A stretch of 57,315 nt of DNA from Nonomuraea jiangxiensis (GCF_900099965.1 NZ_FNDJ01000047.1:1-57315); one strand, 5' to 3'. Shown: positions 15,144 through 24,649, counted from the first letter of the stretch. A program made the numbers and translations. The notes: generated by a model from the sequence alone, not told the origin.

Positions 15144-17144
15144 ATGCCAGACCGCGATGCGAAGGACCGGCAGCTCGACGGCAGCCGGGTGCCCTCGGAC
15201 AAGCTCAACATGACCACGGACCAGGGTATCCGGGTCGACGACACCGACAACTCCTTGCGGGCCGGCACTCGTGGTCCCACGATCATGGAGGACTTCCACT
15301 TCCGGGAGAAGCTCACCCGCTTCGACCACGAGCGCATCCCCGAGCGGGTGGTGCACGCCCGGGGCGCCGGCGCGTACGGGGTCTTCCAGCTCTACGAGCC
15401 CCTCGGCGACCTGACCTCGGCCGCCTTCCTGAACGACACGTCCACGCCGACCCCGACCTTCGTGCGCTTCTCCACCGTGGCCGGGTCGCGCGGCTCCGCC
15501 GACACCGTGCGTGACGTGCGCGGGTTCGCCACCAAGTTCTACACCACACAGGGCAACTTCGACCTGGTCGGCAACAACTTCCCGGTGTTCTTCATCCAGG
15601 ACGGCATCAAGTTCCCCGACTTCGTGCACGCGGTCAAGCCCGAGCCGCACAACGAGATCCCGCAGGCGCAGTCGGCGCACGACACCTTCTGGGACTTCGT
15701 ACAGCTCCAGCCCGAGTCGCTGCACATGATCATGTGGCTGATGTCCGACCGGGCCATCCCGCGCAGCTACCGGATGATGCAGGGGTTCGGGGTGCACACG
15801 TTCCGGCTGGTGAACGCCTCGGGGCAGGGGACGTTCGTCAAGTGGCACTGGCGGCCGGTGCTGGGGACGTACTCGCTGGTGTGGGACGAGGTGCTGCGCA
15901 TCCAGGGCAACGACCCCGACTACAACCGCCGCGACCTGTGGGAGGCGATCGAGCGCGGCGCCTACCCCGAGTACGAGCTGTGCGTGCAGCTCGTGCCCGA
16001 GTCCCGGGAGCACGACTTCGACTTCGACCTGCTCGACGCCACGAAGATCATCCCCGAGGAGCTGGTGCCGCTGCGGCCGATCGGCAGGATGACGCTCAAC
16101 CGCAACCCGCAGAACTTCTTCGCCGAGACCGAGCAGGTGGCCTTCCACACCGCCAACGTCGTGCCGGGCATCGACTTCACCAACGACCCGCTGCTGCAGG
16201 CCAGGAACTTCTCCTACCTCGACACCCAGCTGCTGCGCCTGGCGGGGCCCAATTTCCCGCAGATCCCCATCAACCGCCCCATCAACGAGGTACGCAACGA
16301 CCAGCGCGACGGCTTCCACCAGCACCTGATCCACGAGTCGCGTACCAGCTACGCCCCGAACTCCATCAGCGGCGGCTGCCCGGCGGCCATGGACGGCTAC
16401 CGGCACTACCAGGAGAAGGTGGAAGGCCACAAGATCCGGATGCGCAGCCCCAGCTTCGAGGACCACTACAGCCAGGCCACCCTGTTCTGGAACAGCATGT
16501 CCAACTGGGAGAAGCAGCACATCGTGGCCGCGTTCCTGTTCGAGCTGGGGCATGTGGAGCGCAAACCCATCAAGGAGGGCGTGGTCCGGCACCTCGGCCA
16601 GATCCACCCGGACCTGGCCACGCAGGTCGCCGAGGGCCTCGGCCTGCCCGCCCCGGCCATGGCACAGGTGCACGCCGGGACCTCGCCCGCGCTCAGCATG
16701 ACCGACCAGCCGCAGAGCGTCGCCACCCGCAAGATCGCCATCCTCATGGCCGACGGCACGGACGCCGCCGAGGTGACCGCCCTGCGCGAGACGCTGGAGG
16801 GCCGCGGCGCCATCTGTGAGGTGATCGCCCCCGCCGAGGGCACCGTCGGCGGCATCCGGGTGGACCGGCAGCTCGGCGCGGCCAGTTCGGTCCTCTACGA
16901 CGCGGTGGTGGCCGCCGACGGCCAGGCGCTGGCGCCGCTGGGGCGGGCGCAGTTCTTCGTCAAGGAGGCCTTCAAGCACGGCAAGGCCATCGGCGCGGTG
17001 GGCACGGGACGGGAGCTCATCGAGGCCGCTCGCCTGCCCAACTTCGTCGGGGTGGTGATGGGGGACGGCATCGCGGAGAAGTTCGCCACGGCGGTGGCGG
17101 GCCACCGCTTCCACGAACGCGACGTGGCCGCCGTCCCAGCCTGA
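15144..17144 (+). CDS. katE: Large-subunit monofunctional catalase with C-terminal DJ-1/PfpI domain (KatE/HPII type)
   Basis: A 666-residue heme catalase that converts hydrogen peroxide to water and oxygen. The active-site region ERVVHARGAGAYG puts the catalytic His at 71; the essential Asn lies in LVGNNFPVFFIQD near 145; the proximal heme Tyr is in LQARNFSYLDTQ near 360. Residues from about 525 form the flavodoxin-like DJ-1/PfpI domain (KIAILMADGTDAAEV) found only in large-subunit clade II catalases. The length is a little under E. coli HPII (753). AAGGGGG about 8 bases before the ATG sets the start. A SigB-like promoter motif upstream suggests stationary-phase or general-stress expression. 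Confidence 0.95.
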   Translation: MPDRDAKDRQLDGSRVPSDKLNMTTDQGIRVDDTDNSLRAGTRGPTIMEDFHFREKLTRFDHERIPERVVHARGAGAYGVFQLYEPLGDLTSAAFLNDTSTPTPTFVRFSTVAGSRGSADTVRDVRGFATKFYTTQGNFDLVGNNFPVFFIQDGIKFPDFVHAVKPEPHNEIPQAQSAHDTFWDFVQLQPESLHMIMWLMSDRAIPRSYRMMQGFGVHTFRLVNASGQGTFVKWHWRPVLGTYSLVWDEVLRIQGNDPDYNRRDLWEAIERGAYPEYELCVQLVPESREHDFDFDLLDATKIIPEELVPLRPIGRMTLNRNPQNFFAETEQVAFHTANVVPGIDFTNDPLLQARNFSYLDTQLLRLAGPNFPQIPINRPINEVRNDQRDGFHQHLIHESRTSYAPNSISGGCPAAMDGYRHYQEKVEGHKIRMRSPSFEDHYSQATLFWNSMSNWEKQHIVAAFLFELGHVERKPIKEGVVRHLGQIHPDLATQVAEGLGLPAPAMAQVHAGTSPALSMTDQPQSVATRKIAILMADGTDAAEVTALRETLEGRGAICEVIAPAEGTVGGIRVDRQLGAASSVLYDAVVAADGQALAPLGRAQFFVKEAFKHGKAIGAVGTGRELIEAARLPNFVGVVMGDGIAEKFATAVAGHRFHERDVAAVPA

Positions 17145-17151
17145 GCTCCTT

Positions 17152-17167
17152 CCCTCTGTACGGAGGG
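17152..17167 (+). terminator. Short hairpin after the catalase gene
   Basis: CCCTC (17152-17156) pairs with GAGGG (17163-17167) around a 6-base loop, about 8 bases after the catalase stop. Short but GC-rich and well placed; there is no T-run. Confidence 0.4.
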
Positions 17168-17198
17168 CAACCGATCGAGGTCGCGACCGCTCGCGGAA

Positions 17199-17230
17199 GG
17201 TGGAATACTTAGCGTGCTTGTTCGAATACG
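17199..17230 (+). repeat. Duplicated 32-bp leader, copy 1 (before Uma2 gene 1)
   Basis: GGTGGAATACTTAGCGTG, a 3-base variable part, then GTTCGAATACG. 29 of 32 positions match copy 2 at 17862-17893, and in both cases the repeat ends 14 bases before the start codon. It contains TAGCGT, a possible -10 box. The gene bodies it precedes are much less similar, so the element itself appears to be under selection or recently copied. Confidence 0.75.
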
Positions 17231-17244
17231 GAGAGGAAGCACGA

Positions 17245-17841
17245 GTGACCACCACCGCGGGCCGTCGCCCCCCGCGCACGGCGAGAGATCTCTGGGAGTC
17301 GCTCGTCGACCTGGACCTCTTCCGCGTCCAGGTGCTTGACGGCCGCCTCATCGCCCATCGCAACGACCCGCCCGAGCACGCCTTCCGCGTGGCGGCGCTG
17401 GCAGGGGCGCTGTTCCAGTCGTGCTTCGCGCGAGGCTGGCAAGTCGCCACGAACAGCGCTGCCGTGTGCATGGCGGGCACGCGCGATCCGGTGGTGCCCG
17501 ACCTCGTGCTGTCCCCCGCCGACTGCCCGCTGTGGCGCGGGACCGAGTTGCTGTCGTCGGGCGTCGTCCTGCTGGCCGAGGTGGTCTCCGACCAGACCGC
17601 GCACGACGACCGGGAGGTGAAACCGCATGTCTACGCCCGCGGCGGGGTGCCGGTCTACCTCCTGATCGACCCGCTGGACGACCCGCCGAGCGTCACCGTG
17701 TTCAGCGGCAGCGGCGGCGCCTACCAGTCCGTGACGCGCGTCCTCATGGGCGAGCCGATCCGGTTACCGCAGCCGATCGACCTGGAGCTCGACACCTCCC
17801 TCTTCAACGAGCTTCGCCGTGCTGGGAAGGCGGCCCATTGA
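17245..17841 (+). CDS. Uma2-family PD-(D/E)xK endonuclease-like protein 1
   Basis: A 198-residue member of the Uma2 (DUF820) family, restriction-endonuclease-fold proteins that occur in many copies in actinomycetes and cyanobacteria. The catalytic core is visible: the Asp in VVPDLVLSP, then Glu in LLAEVVSDQT followed by Lys in REVKPHVYA, and the strand GVPVYLLIDP. The cellular role of the family is not settled; nuclease activity is predicted from the fold. The GTG at 17245 was chosen for its GGAGAGGAA 7 bases upstream and because the second Uma2 gene starts at the matching place after the shared leader. It stands in tandem with the second copy. Confidence 0.88.
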   Translation: MTTTAGRRPPRTARDLWESLVDLDLFRVQVLDGRLIAHRNDPPEHAFRVAALAGALFQSCFARGWQVATNSAAVCMAGTRDPVVPDLVLSPADCPLWRGTELLSSGVVLLAEVVSDQTAHDDREVKPHVYARGGVPVYLLIDPLDDPPSVTVFSGSGGAYQSVTRVLMGEPIRLPQPIDLELDTSLFNELRRAGKAAH

Positions 17842-17861
17842 TGTGGCGCCCGCCCACGGGA

Positions 17862-17893
17862 GGTGGAATACTTAGCGTGTCCGTTCGAATACG
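17862..17893 (+). repeat. Duplicated 32-bp leader, copy 2 (before Uma2 gene 2)
   Basis: Second copy of the element at 17199-17230, with 3 differences in the short variable part. It lies 21 bases after the stop of Uma2 gene 1 and 14 bases before the ATG of Uma2 gene 2. Its presence here means gene 2 probably has its own promoter and is not just read through from gene 1. Confidence 0.75.
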
Positions 17894-17907
17894 AAGGGAA
17901 AGATTCC

Positions 17908-18513
17908 ATGGTCGCCATGCTGGAAGAAGAGCACCGCACGGAATCGACTCGCGTAAGCAACTCCGAAAGACCCCTCACCGCTCGCGAGCTGTTCGATGTC
18001 CTACCCCCCCTCCCCGGTTTCCGGGTCGAGGTCATCGAAGGGAATCTGATTGTGAGTCCATCGGGGAGCCCTGAGCACCACTCGCTACCCCTGAAGCTGC
18101 ACGTAGCTCTCCAACCGATGTTGAGGGAGCTGGGGTTGTGCAGCGGAGCAGGCGGCCCGAACATCTGCATCGAGGGGCCTCGAGACTCTCTCGTGCCGGA
18201 CTACGTGGTGTATAAAAGCGACTGCGGCCGCTGGGGTAACGAGCTGCTCTCACCAGGAGTGCTCCTGGCTGCCGAAGTGGTCTCACCGAGCAGCGTCCGC
18301 ATCGATAACGAGGACAAGGTCCGCCTCTATGCGCTGGGGCAGGTCCCGATCTACCTGTTGATCGACCCCGTCAGCAATACGCCGGGCGTCACCGTGTTCA
18401 GTGACATCAAGGACGACACCTACCGGACGATCGTCAAGGTGGACATGGGCACGCCGGTCAAGCTGCCTCCCCCGGTCGACTTCGAGCTCGACACCTCCAT
18501 CTTCAAGGTGTGA
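17908..18513 (+). CDS. Uma2-family PD-(D/E)xK endonuclease-like protein 2
   Basis: A 201-residue Uma2 protein. The core residues are in place: Asp in LVPDYVVYKSD, Glu in LLAAEVVSPSS, Lys in NEDKVRLYA, and the QVPIYLLIDP strand. The overall order matches the neighbouring copy, but the sequences differ at more than half the positions, so this is an old duplication or an independent family member. The ATG at 17908 has AAGGGAAAG 6-9 bases upstream. This gene is less GC-rich than its neighbours (for example GTGTATAAAAGCGACTGC at 18208), a mild hint of transfer. The stop overlaps the HrpA stop by 11 bp, convergently. Confidence 0.88.
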   Translation: MVAMLEEEHRTESTRVSNSERPLTARELFDVLPPLPGFRVEVIEGNLIVSPSGSPEHHSLPLKLHVALQPMLRELGLCSGAGGPNICIEGPRDSLVPDYVVYKSDCGRWGNELLSPGVLLAAEVVSPSSVRIDNEDKVRLYALGQVPIYLLIDPVSNTPGVTVFSDIKDDTYRTIVKVDMGTPVKLPPPVDFELDTSIFKV

Positions 18514-21500
18514 GCTTCTCCATCGCCTTGGCGATGCGCTTCTCCGACACCGGCGTGGGGGTGCCGAGTGTCTGGGCGAAGAAGCTCACCCGCAGTTCCT
18601 CGATCATCCACCGGATCTCCCGCACGTCCGGGTCCCCGCGCCGCGCCGGGTGGAGCTTGTCCAGCAGGTCGTGATATTCGTCCTCGACCTTGTGCACGCG
18701 GCTCATCCACTCCTCGTCGCGCCACGGCTCCTCGGGGAGCTTGGTGAGGCGGCGGTCGATCGCCCGGATATAGCGGAGGACGTCGGAGAGGCGACGATAG
18801 CCGGTGGCCGTCACGAAACCCGGGTGCACGAGCTTGCCGAGCTGGTCGCGCACGTCGTCCGTCGATGCGCTCGCGCGCAGCGTGTCGAGGCGGGCGCCGC
18901 AGTCGTGCCAGACGCTCAGGATCTGCTCCACCCTCCCCAGCACGTCCTTCGCGGTGTCATGGAGGTTGGCCCGCACGTGCTGATAGAGACGGTCGAAGGC
19001 GACCGGGTCCCAGGCGGGGCCGCCCACGTCCAGCATGAGCTTGTCCACGGCCGCGTTGACCACGTCGTCGAACAGCGCCACCGCCCCGCCGTGCGGGCTG
19101 CGTGACAGCGCCAGCTTGGCCTGGTTGGACAGGCCGCCGAGCAGGGACTTGGCGGGGTTGGTGACGTTGAGGAGCAGCAGGCGGCGTACGCCGGGCCAGT
19201 GGGAGCGGCGCTGCTCGGCCTCCGTCTCGAAGATCTTGATCGACACCGAGTCCCCGGCGTCCACCAGCGCCGGATAGCCCTTCATCCGGCCCTGCTCGAA
19301 CACCTTGGGCAGCGTGCCGAAGCTCCACGTGTGCAGGCCGCTCTGCTCCAGGTCGTCGCCGGCCTGCGACAGCGTCTGGCGCAGGCGCGGCGCGAGGCGG
19401 CGCTTGAGCGCGTCGAGGTCCTTGTCCTCGGCGATCGTGCGCTTGCGCTCGTCGATCACCCGGTAGGTGATCCGCAGATGGTCGGGCACCTGGTCGAGCT
19501 GCCAGGCCTCGCGCGGCACGCGCACGCCGGTGAGCCGCAGCAGCTCGCGCTCGACCGCCGCGAGCAGCGGCTCGCCGCCCTGCCTGACGCCGGCCAGCAC
19601 CTGCTTGGCGTAGTTGGGGGCGGGCACGAAGTTGCGGCGCAGGTTTTTCGGCAGCGAGCGGATCAACGCGGTGATCAGCTCCTCGCGCAGGCCCGGGATC
19701 TGCCAGTCGAAGCCGTCGGAGTTGACCTGGTTGAGCACCTGGAGCGGCACGTGCACGGTCACGCCGTCGGCGTCGGTCCCCGGCTCGAACTGGTAGGTCA
19801 GCCGCATCCGCTGGCCGAGCTGCTTCCACGTGTCGGGGTAGTCGCGGGTGCTGACCTCGGCGCCCTCGTTGACCAGCATCTCCGGCGAGAACGTGAGCAG
19901 CTCCGGCTGCTCCTGCCTGGCCTTCTTCCACCAGGAGTCGAAATGGCGGGCCGAGACCACGTCGGCGGGCACCCGCTGGTCGTAGAAGTCGTAGAGCGCC
20001 TCGTCGTCGACCAGGATGTCGCGGCGGCGGGCCCGGTTTTCCAGCTCCTCGACCTCGTCGAGCAGCCTGCGGTTGTCCTTCAGGAAGCGGTGGTGGGTGT
20101 CCCAGTCGCCCTCGACCAGCGCGTGCCTGATGAACAGCTCCCGCGACAGGTCGGGGTCGATGCGCCCGTAGTTGACCTTGCGGTCGGTCACCAGCGGCAC
20201 GCCGTAGAGGGTGACCTTCTCCAGCGCGATCACCGCGCCCTGGTTCTTCTCCCAGTGCGGCTCGGAGTAGGTACGTTTGACCAGGTGCTGGGCGAGCGGC
20301 TCGACCCAGTCGGGCTCGATCTTGGCGTTGACCCGGGCCCACAGCCGGGAGGTCTCGACGAGCTCGGCCGACATGACCCACTGCGGCTGCTTCTTGGCCA
20401 GCGCCGAGCCGGGGAAGATGGCGAAGCGGGCGTTGCGGGCGCCGGAGTATTCCTGGATCGGCCGGCGGCCGTCGGCGCCGCGCTTTTCCATGACCTCCTT
20501 GACGCCGATGTGCGACAGCAGCCCCACCAGTAGCGACACGTGCACGTGGTAGGGATCCGCGGGGTGGCTGTTGGGCTGCACCCCGAGCGACTGGCGGAGC
20601 TGGCTGTAGATGTCCTGCCACTCGCGGACCCGCAGGTAGTTGAGGAACTCGGCCTTGCACAGCCGCCGGAACGCGCTTGACGACAGCTCCTTCTGCTTGT
20701 CGCGCAGGTAGTTCCACAGGTTGAGGTAGGCCATGAAGTCCGACTCGGGGTCGGCGAAGCGGCGGTGCTTCTCGTCGGCCTGCTGCTGCTTGTCGGAGGG
20801 GCGCTCCCGCGGGTCCTGGATGGACAGGGCGGCGGCGATCACCATGACCTCGCGCAGGGAGCCGTTCTTCTCCGCCTCCAGCACCATGCGGCCCAGGCGC
20901 GGGTCGACGGGCAGCCCGGCCAGCCTGCGGCCGACCCCGGTGAGCGTGCCCTGGCCGTCGAACGCGCCGAGCTCGTGCAGCAGGTTGACGCCGTCCTTGA
21001 CCTGGCGGCGGTCCGGCGGCTCGACGAACGGGAACGCCTCGATGTCGCCCAGCCCGATCGAGGTCATCTGGAGGATGACGGAGGCCAGGTTGGTACGCAG
21101 GATCTCGGGGTCGGTGAACTCCGGCCGGCCGAGGAAGTCCTCCTCCTCGTAGAGCCGGATGCAGATGCCGTCGGAGGTGCGGCCCGAGCGGCCCTTACGC
21201 TGGTTGGCGCTGGCCTGCGAGATGGCCTCGATCGGCAGGCGCTGCACCTTGGTGCGGTGGCTGTAGCGGGAGATGCGGGCGAAGCCCGGGTCCACCACGT
21301 ATTTGATGCCGGGAACGGTCAGCGAGGTCTCGGCCACGTTGGTGGCCAGCACGATGCGGCGGCCGGTGTGGCGCTGGAAGACGCGGTGCTGCTCGGGGGC
21401 GCTCAGGCGGGCGTAGAGCGGCAGGATCTCGGTGTTGCGGAACTCTGCCTTGGCCAGCGCGTCGGCGGCGTCACGGATCTCCCGCTCGCCCGACAGGAAG

Positions 21501-22372
21501 ACCAGGATGTCGCCCGGGCCCTCGCCGATCAGCTCGCGGCAGGCGTCCACGATGCCCTGCGTCTGGTCGTCGTCCTCGTCCAGCGGGCGGTAGCGCACCT
21601 CGACCGGGTAGGTACGGCCGGAGACCTCGATGATCGGGGCGTCGTCGAAGTGGCGGGAGAAGCGCTCGGGGTCGATCGTGGCGCTGGTGATGACGACCTT
21701 GAGGTCGGGGCGCCGGGGCAGGAGCTGTTTCAGGTAGCCGAGGATGAAGTCGATGTTGAGGCTGCGCTCGTGGGCCTCGTCGATGATCAGCGTGTCGTAC
21801 TGGTCGAGCATGCGGTCGTGCTGCAGCTCGGCCAGCAGGATGCCGTCGGTCATCACTTTGACCAGGGTGCGGTCGCTCGCCTGGTCGGTGAAGCGGACCT
21901 TGTAGCCGACCACCTCGCCCAGGCCGGTGCCGAGCTCCTCGGCTATGCGCTCGGCGACGGTGCGGGCGGCGATGCGGCGGGGCTGGGTGTGGCCGATCAG
22001 CCCGCGTACGCCGCGCCCCAGCTCCAGGCAGATCTTGGGGATCTGGGTGGTCTTGCCGGAGCCCGTCTCACCGGCGATGATCACGACCTGGTGGTCACGG
22101 ATGGCCGCGAGGATGTCGTCCTTGCGCTGCGAGACCGGCAGGTTTTCCGGATAGGTCACCGCGGGCACGGCTTCGCGGCGGCGTCGCAGCCGCTGCTCGG
22201 CACGCTCCACGTCGGCGAGGATCTCCGCGACGATCTTGTCCCGGGTGTCGCGGGAGCGCACCCGGCGCATGCCGTCGAGCCTGCGCTGCAGCCGCCGCTG
22301 GTCGCGCGGCATGAGCTCGGGCAGGCGGGACTGGAGGTCGGTGAGCGGAGAGGACAAGGAAGATGTTCCCAT
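18503..22372 (-). CDS. hrpA: ATP-dependent RNA helicase HrpA (DEAH box)
   Basis: A 1289-residue protein, matching E. coli HrpA (about 1300). The N-terminal helicase core has Walker A GETGSGKT near residue 87, the DEAHERS box near 183 and the SATID motif III; the second RecA domain ends with the QRKGRSGR motif VI. Then come the HA2/ratchet region, the OB fold, and the HrpA-specific C-terminal domain of about 500 residues (DUF3418). It should unwind RNA and resolve stalled ribosome-mRNA complexes, as shown for E. coli HrpA. The start is set at ATG 22372; upstream codons have no family similarity. It is probably transcribed after ppgK, 133 bp upstream. Confidence 0.95.
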   Translation of the reverse strand: MGTSSLSSPLTDLQSRLPELMPRDQRRLQRRLDGMRRVRSRDTRDKIVAEILADVERAEQRLRRRREAVPAVTYPENLPVSQRKDDILAAIRDHQVVIIAGETGSGKTTQIPKICLELGRGVRGLIGHTQPRRIAARTVAERIAEELGTGLGEVVGYKVRFTDQASDRTLVKVMTDGILLAELQHDRMLDQYDTLIIDEAHERSLNIDFILGYLKQLLPRRPDLKVVITSATIDPERFSRHFDDAPIIEVSGRTYPVEVRYRPLDEDDDQTQGIVDACRELIGEGPGDILVFLSGEREIRDAADALAKAEFRNTEILPLYARLSAPEQHRVFQRHTGRRIVLATNVAETSLTVPGIKYVVDPGFARISRYSHRTKVQRLPIEAISQASANQRKGRSGRTSDGICIRLYEEEDFLGRPEFTDPEILRTNLASVILQMTSIGLGDIEAFPFVEPPDRRQVKDGVNLLHELGAFDGQGTLTGVGRRLAGLPVDPRLGRMVLEAEKNGSLREVMVIAAALSIQDPRERPSDKQQQADEKHRRFADPESDFMAYLNLWNYLRDKQKELSSSAFRRLCKAEFLNYLRVREWQDIYSQLRQSLGVQPNSHPADPYHVHVSLLVGLLSHIGVKEVMEKRGADGRRPIQEYSGARNARFAIFPGSALAKKQPQWVMSAELVETSRLWARVNAKIEPDWVEPLAQHLVKRTYSEPHWEKNQGAVIALEKVTLYGVPLVTDRKVNYGRIDPDLSRELFIRHALVEGDWDTHHRFLKDNRRLLDEVEELENRARRRDILVDDEALYDFYDQRVPADVVSARHFDSWWKKARQEQPELLTFSPEMLVNEGAEVSTRDYPDTWKQLGQRMRLTYQFEPGTDADGVTVHVPLQVLNQVNSDGFDWQIPGLREELITALIRSLPKNLRRNFVPAPNYAKQVLAGVRQGGEPLLAAVERELLRLTGVRVPREAWQLDQVPDHLRITYRVIDERKRTIAEDKDLDALKRRLAPRLRQTLSQAGDDLEQSGLHTWSFGTLPKVFEQGRMKGYPALVDAGDSVSIKIFETEAEQRRSHWPGVRRLLLLNVTNPAKSLLGGLSNQAKLALSRSPHGGAVALFDDVVNAAVDKLMLDVGGPAWDPVAFDRLYQHVRANLHDTAKDVLGRVEQILSVWHDCGARLDTLRASASTDDVRDQLGKLVHPGFVTATGYRRLSDVLRYIRAIDRRLTKLPEEPWRDEEWMSRVHKVEDEYHDLLDKLHPARRGDPDVREIRWMIEELRVSFFAQTLGTPTPVSEKRIAKAMEKLTP

Positions 22373-22505
22373 ACTGCTTTTAGGATATTTGAGCTCCGCG
22401 GCCCCGGAGCCAACGGACCATGCTGCCCGACCGTGTCGGCCACGCGCATCCCAATATCCCGCCGCCCGGCACCCCGGCACCGGGACGGTGAGCCGCAGGC
22501 GGGGG

Positions 22506-23225
22506 TCAGTCCATGGCGGCGGCGTGCGCGGCGCCGATGATGCCCGCCTCGTTCTGCAGGGCGGCGGGCACGACGGGCGTGTCGAGGTGGACGTGCGGCA
22601 GGAACCGGTCGGCCTTCTTGCTCACGCCACCACCGACCACGATCAGCGACGGCGAGAACAACTTCTCCACGTGCCGCAGGTACTCCTCCACCCGCTCGGC
22701 CCACTTGTCCCAGCTCAGGTCGTGCTCCTCGCGGATCCGGGCCGCCGCTCGGTGCTCGGCGTCCTTCCCGCGCACCTCCAGGTGTCCCAGCTCCGTGTTG
22801 GGCACGAGCACGCCGTCGATGAACAGCGCGCTGCCGATGCCCGTCCCGAAGGTCAGCACCAGCACGGTCCCCCGCCGCCCCCGTCCCTCGCCGAAGGCCA
22901 TCTCGGCCAGGCCCGCCGCGTCGGCGTCGTTCAGCACCGCCGCCCCGCCGAACAACCGCGAGGCGTCCACGCCGATCCACGAATGGTGCACGTTGGCGGC
23001 AGTCCGGATCACCCCGTCCACCACCACCCCGGGGAACGTCACCCCGACGGGACCGTTCCACGTGAAATGCCGGACGATCGAGGAAACGACCTCCGCCACC
23101 TCGTGCGGCTTCGACGGTTGCGGGGTCGGAATGCGCAGGCGGTCCGCCATCAGCTCGCCGACCGCGGTGTCCACGGGTGCGCCCTTGATGCCCGAGCCGC
23201 CAATGTCGATGCCCAAGACCTTCAT
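22506..23225 (-). CDS. ppgK: Polyphosphate glucokinase
   Basis: A 239-residue ROK-family enzyme that phosphorylates glucose using polyphosphate or ATP. Visible motifs: the phosphate-1 loop GIDIGGSGIKGAPVD near the N-terminus, GVTFPG, the catalytic Asp in LNDADAAGLAE near 118, LTFGTGIGSALF (phosphate 2), and ELGHLEV. This set and the short length (M. tuberculosis PpgK is 265) are specific to PpgK rather than general ROK kinases. The start ATG at 23225 follows GGGGGAG by 9 bases; the first ATG two codons earlier abuts the ribosome site. It shares its strand with hrpA downstream and is divergent from the TIGR03118 gene. Confidence 0.93.
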   Translation of the reverse strand: MKVLGIDIGGSGIKGAPVDTAVGELMADRLRIPTPQPSKPHEVAEVVSSIVRHFTWNGPVGVTFPGVVVDGVIRTAANVHHSWIGVDASRLFGGAAVLNDADAAGLAEMAFGEGRGRRGTVLVLTFGTGIGSALFIDGVLVPNTELGHLEVRGKDAEHRAAARIREEHDLSWDKWAERVEEYLRHVEKLFSPSLIVVGGGVSKKADRFLPHVHLDTPVVPAALQNEAGIIGAAHAAAMD

Positions 23226-23343
23226 GAATCTCATCTCCCCCATGAGGCACGAAAAACTCCCGGACCTATATTCCCGGACCGGCTGAACCCGTTCACCGCT
23301 CTCCGCGTATCTCGCCACACAAGCGCTAACTAGGAGGCAACGG

Positions 23344-24468
23344 ATGCGGCCACGCATCATCACACTCTGCGCTGTTGCGGTCGTTCTGGGAGCGACTCTC
23401 ACCACTCCCGCACACGCCACCACCAGGACACGTTTCGACGTCATCAACCTTGTGTCGGACCTCAAGGGCAAGGCCCCGGTGACCGACGCCAAGGTCGTCA
23501 ACCCGTGGGGCCTGGCCATGGGCAAGACTCTGTGGGTGTCGAACACCGGCACCGGTAGTGCCACCGTCTACTCCGGCACGGGCAAGAAGGAGAAGACGGA
23601 GGTCGCCATCCCCGGCGGAGCTCCGACGGGCCAGGTGTTCAACCCGGGCGAGGGCTTCACCGTGAAGGGCAAGCCCGCCACGTTCATCTTCTCCAGTCCG
23701 AGCGGCGCCATCAGCGGCTGGAACGCGGAGGTCGACCCGGCCAACGCCGTCATCGCGGCCTTCACCCGCGGCGCCGACTACAAGGGACTCGAACTGGTCC
23801 AGGCGGACGACGGAGACTTCCTGCTGGCCACGGACTTCGCCAGCGGGCGCATTCACGCCTTCAACACGGACTTCCGGCGCATCCAGCTGCAGCGCTGGCA
23901 GTTCAGGGACCCGGCGGTTCCCTCGACGTACAAGGCGTACAACGTCGCGATCGCCAACGGGAACATCTGGGTGAGCTACGCCCTGCGTGACAAGACCACC
24001 GGCAAGCCCGTGTTCGGCGCCGGCAAGGGCTTCGTCAGCCGCTTCGACGGGAACGGGCGCCTGACCGGCCGCATCTCCAGGGTCGGGCTCAACGCCCCCT
24101 GGGGGCTGACCGCCGCGCCGAAGGGCTGGCGGGAGTACGCGGGCGCGCTGCTGGTCGGCAACTTCGGCGACGGCACCGTACACGCCTACAAGGGCGGCCG
24201 GCACCTCGGTGCCCTGACCCTGTCCAACGGCAAGCCGGTCGTGCTGCCCGGCCTGTGGGACCTGCAGCCCGGCACGGCCGCCACCGGCGGCGAGAACTCC
24301 CTGTGGTTCTCCGCGGGCATCGAGGCCACCAAGCACGGCCTGGTCGGCGTGATCGCCCCCAAGGGCACGAAGGTGACCTCGTCGGGCACGCCCAGGCCCT
24401 CGACGAGGAACAGCAGCGCCCCGGCCACCCAGCCGCCCGCCCAGCAGGACTCCTACGGCGGCTACTGA
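23344..24468 (+). CDS. Secreted TIGR03118-family protein
   Basis: A 374-residue exported protein. Signal peptide 1-25 (RPRIITLCAVAVVLGATLT, cut near PAHA). The body matches the TIGR03118 family by the VVNPWGLAMG, LWVSNTGTGSATVY, FIFSSPSGAISGWN and APWGLTAAP motifs, which mark the blades of a predicted beta-propeller. The last 25 residues are a Ser/Thr/Pro/Gln-rich tail. The family occurs in soil bacteria and some eukaryotes; its function is unknown. AGGAGG 6 bases before the ATG is a strong ribosome site. Two strong hairpins follow the stop, so it is transcribed alone. Confidence 0.9.
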   Translation: MRPRIITLCAVAVVLGATLTTPAHATTRTRFDVINLVSDLKGKAPVTDAKVVNPWGLAMGKTLWVSNTGTGSATVYSGTGKKEKTEVAIPGGAPTGQVFNPGEGFTVKGKPATFIFSSPSGAISGWNAEVDPANAVIAAFTRGADYKGLELVQADDGDFLLATDFASGRIHAFNTDFRRIQLQRWQFRDPAVPSTYKAYNVAIANGNIWVSYALRDKTTGKPVFGAGKGFVSRFDGNGRLTGRISRVGLNAPWGLTAAPKGWREYAGALLVGNFGDGTVHAYKGGRHLGALTLSNGKPVVLPGLWDLQPGTAATGGENSLWFSAGIEATKHGLVGVIAPKGTKVTSSGTPRPSTRNSSAPATQPPAQQDSYGGY

Positions 24469-24487
24469 CCGGCGCTCCCCGCGCCGT

Positions 24488-24585
24488 CGCCCCCGCCCAG
24501 CGAGAAGCGCAGCTCGCCCACAACGGGCGGGGGCGGCGGTCCCACGACGTTTCCGGCGCGGTTGGCGCGAGCCGCGCCGGAAACA
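24488..24585 (+). terminator. Two strong hairpins after the TIGR03118 gene
   Basis: CGCCCCCGCCC (24488-24498) pairs with GGGCGGGGGCG (24525-24535), and GTTTCCGGCGCGG (24550-24562) pairs perfectly with CCGCGCCGGAAAC (24573-24585) around a 10-base loop. The second is the stronger terminator candidate. Together they separate this gene from tenA-like downstream. Confidence 0.65.
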
Positions 24586-24649
24586 ACCCCTCACACAGCC
24601 ACAGCCCCTCACGCGGTACGGCACGGAGCCGGGGTCTACAGTCGGTCCC

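Noticed and set aside
15066..17480. 804-codon minus-strand frame opposite catalase
   Set aside because: Shadow of the catalase gene, which shows all active-site motifs on the plus strand.
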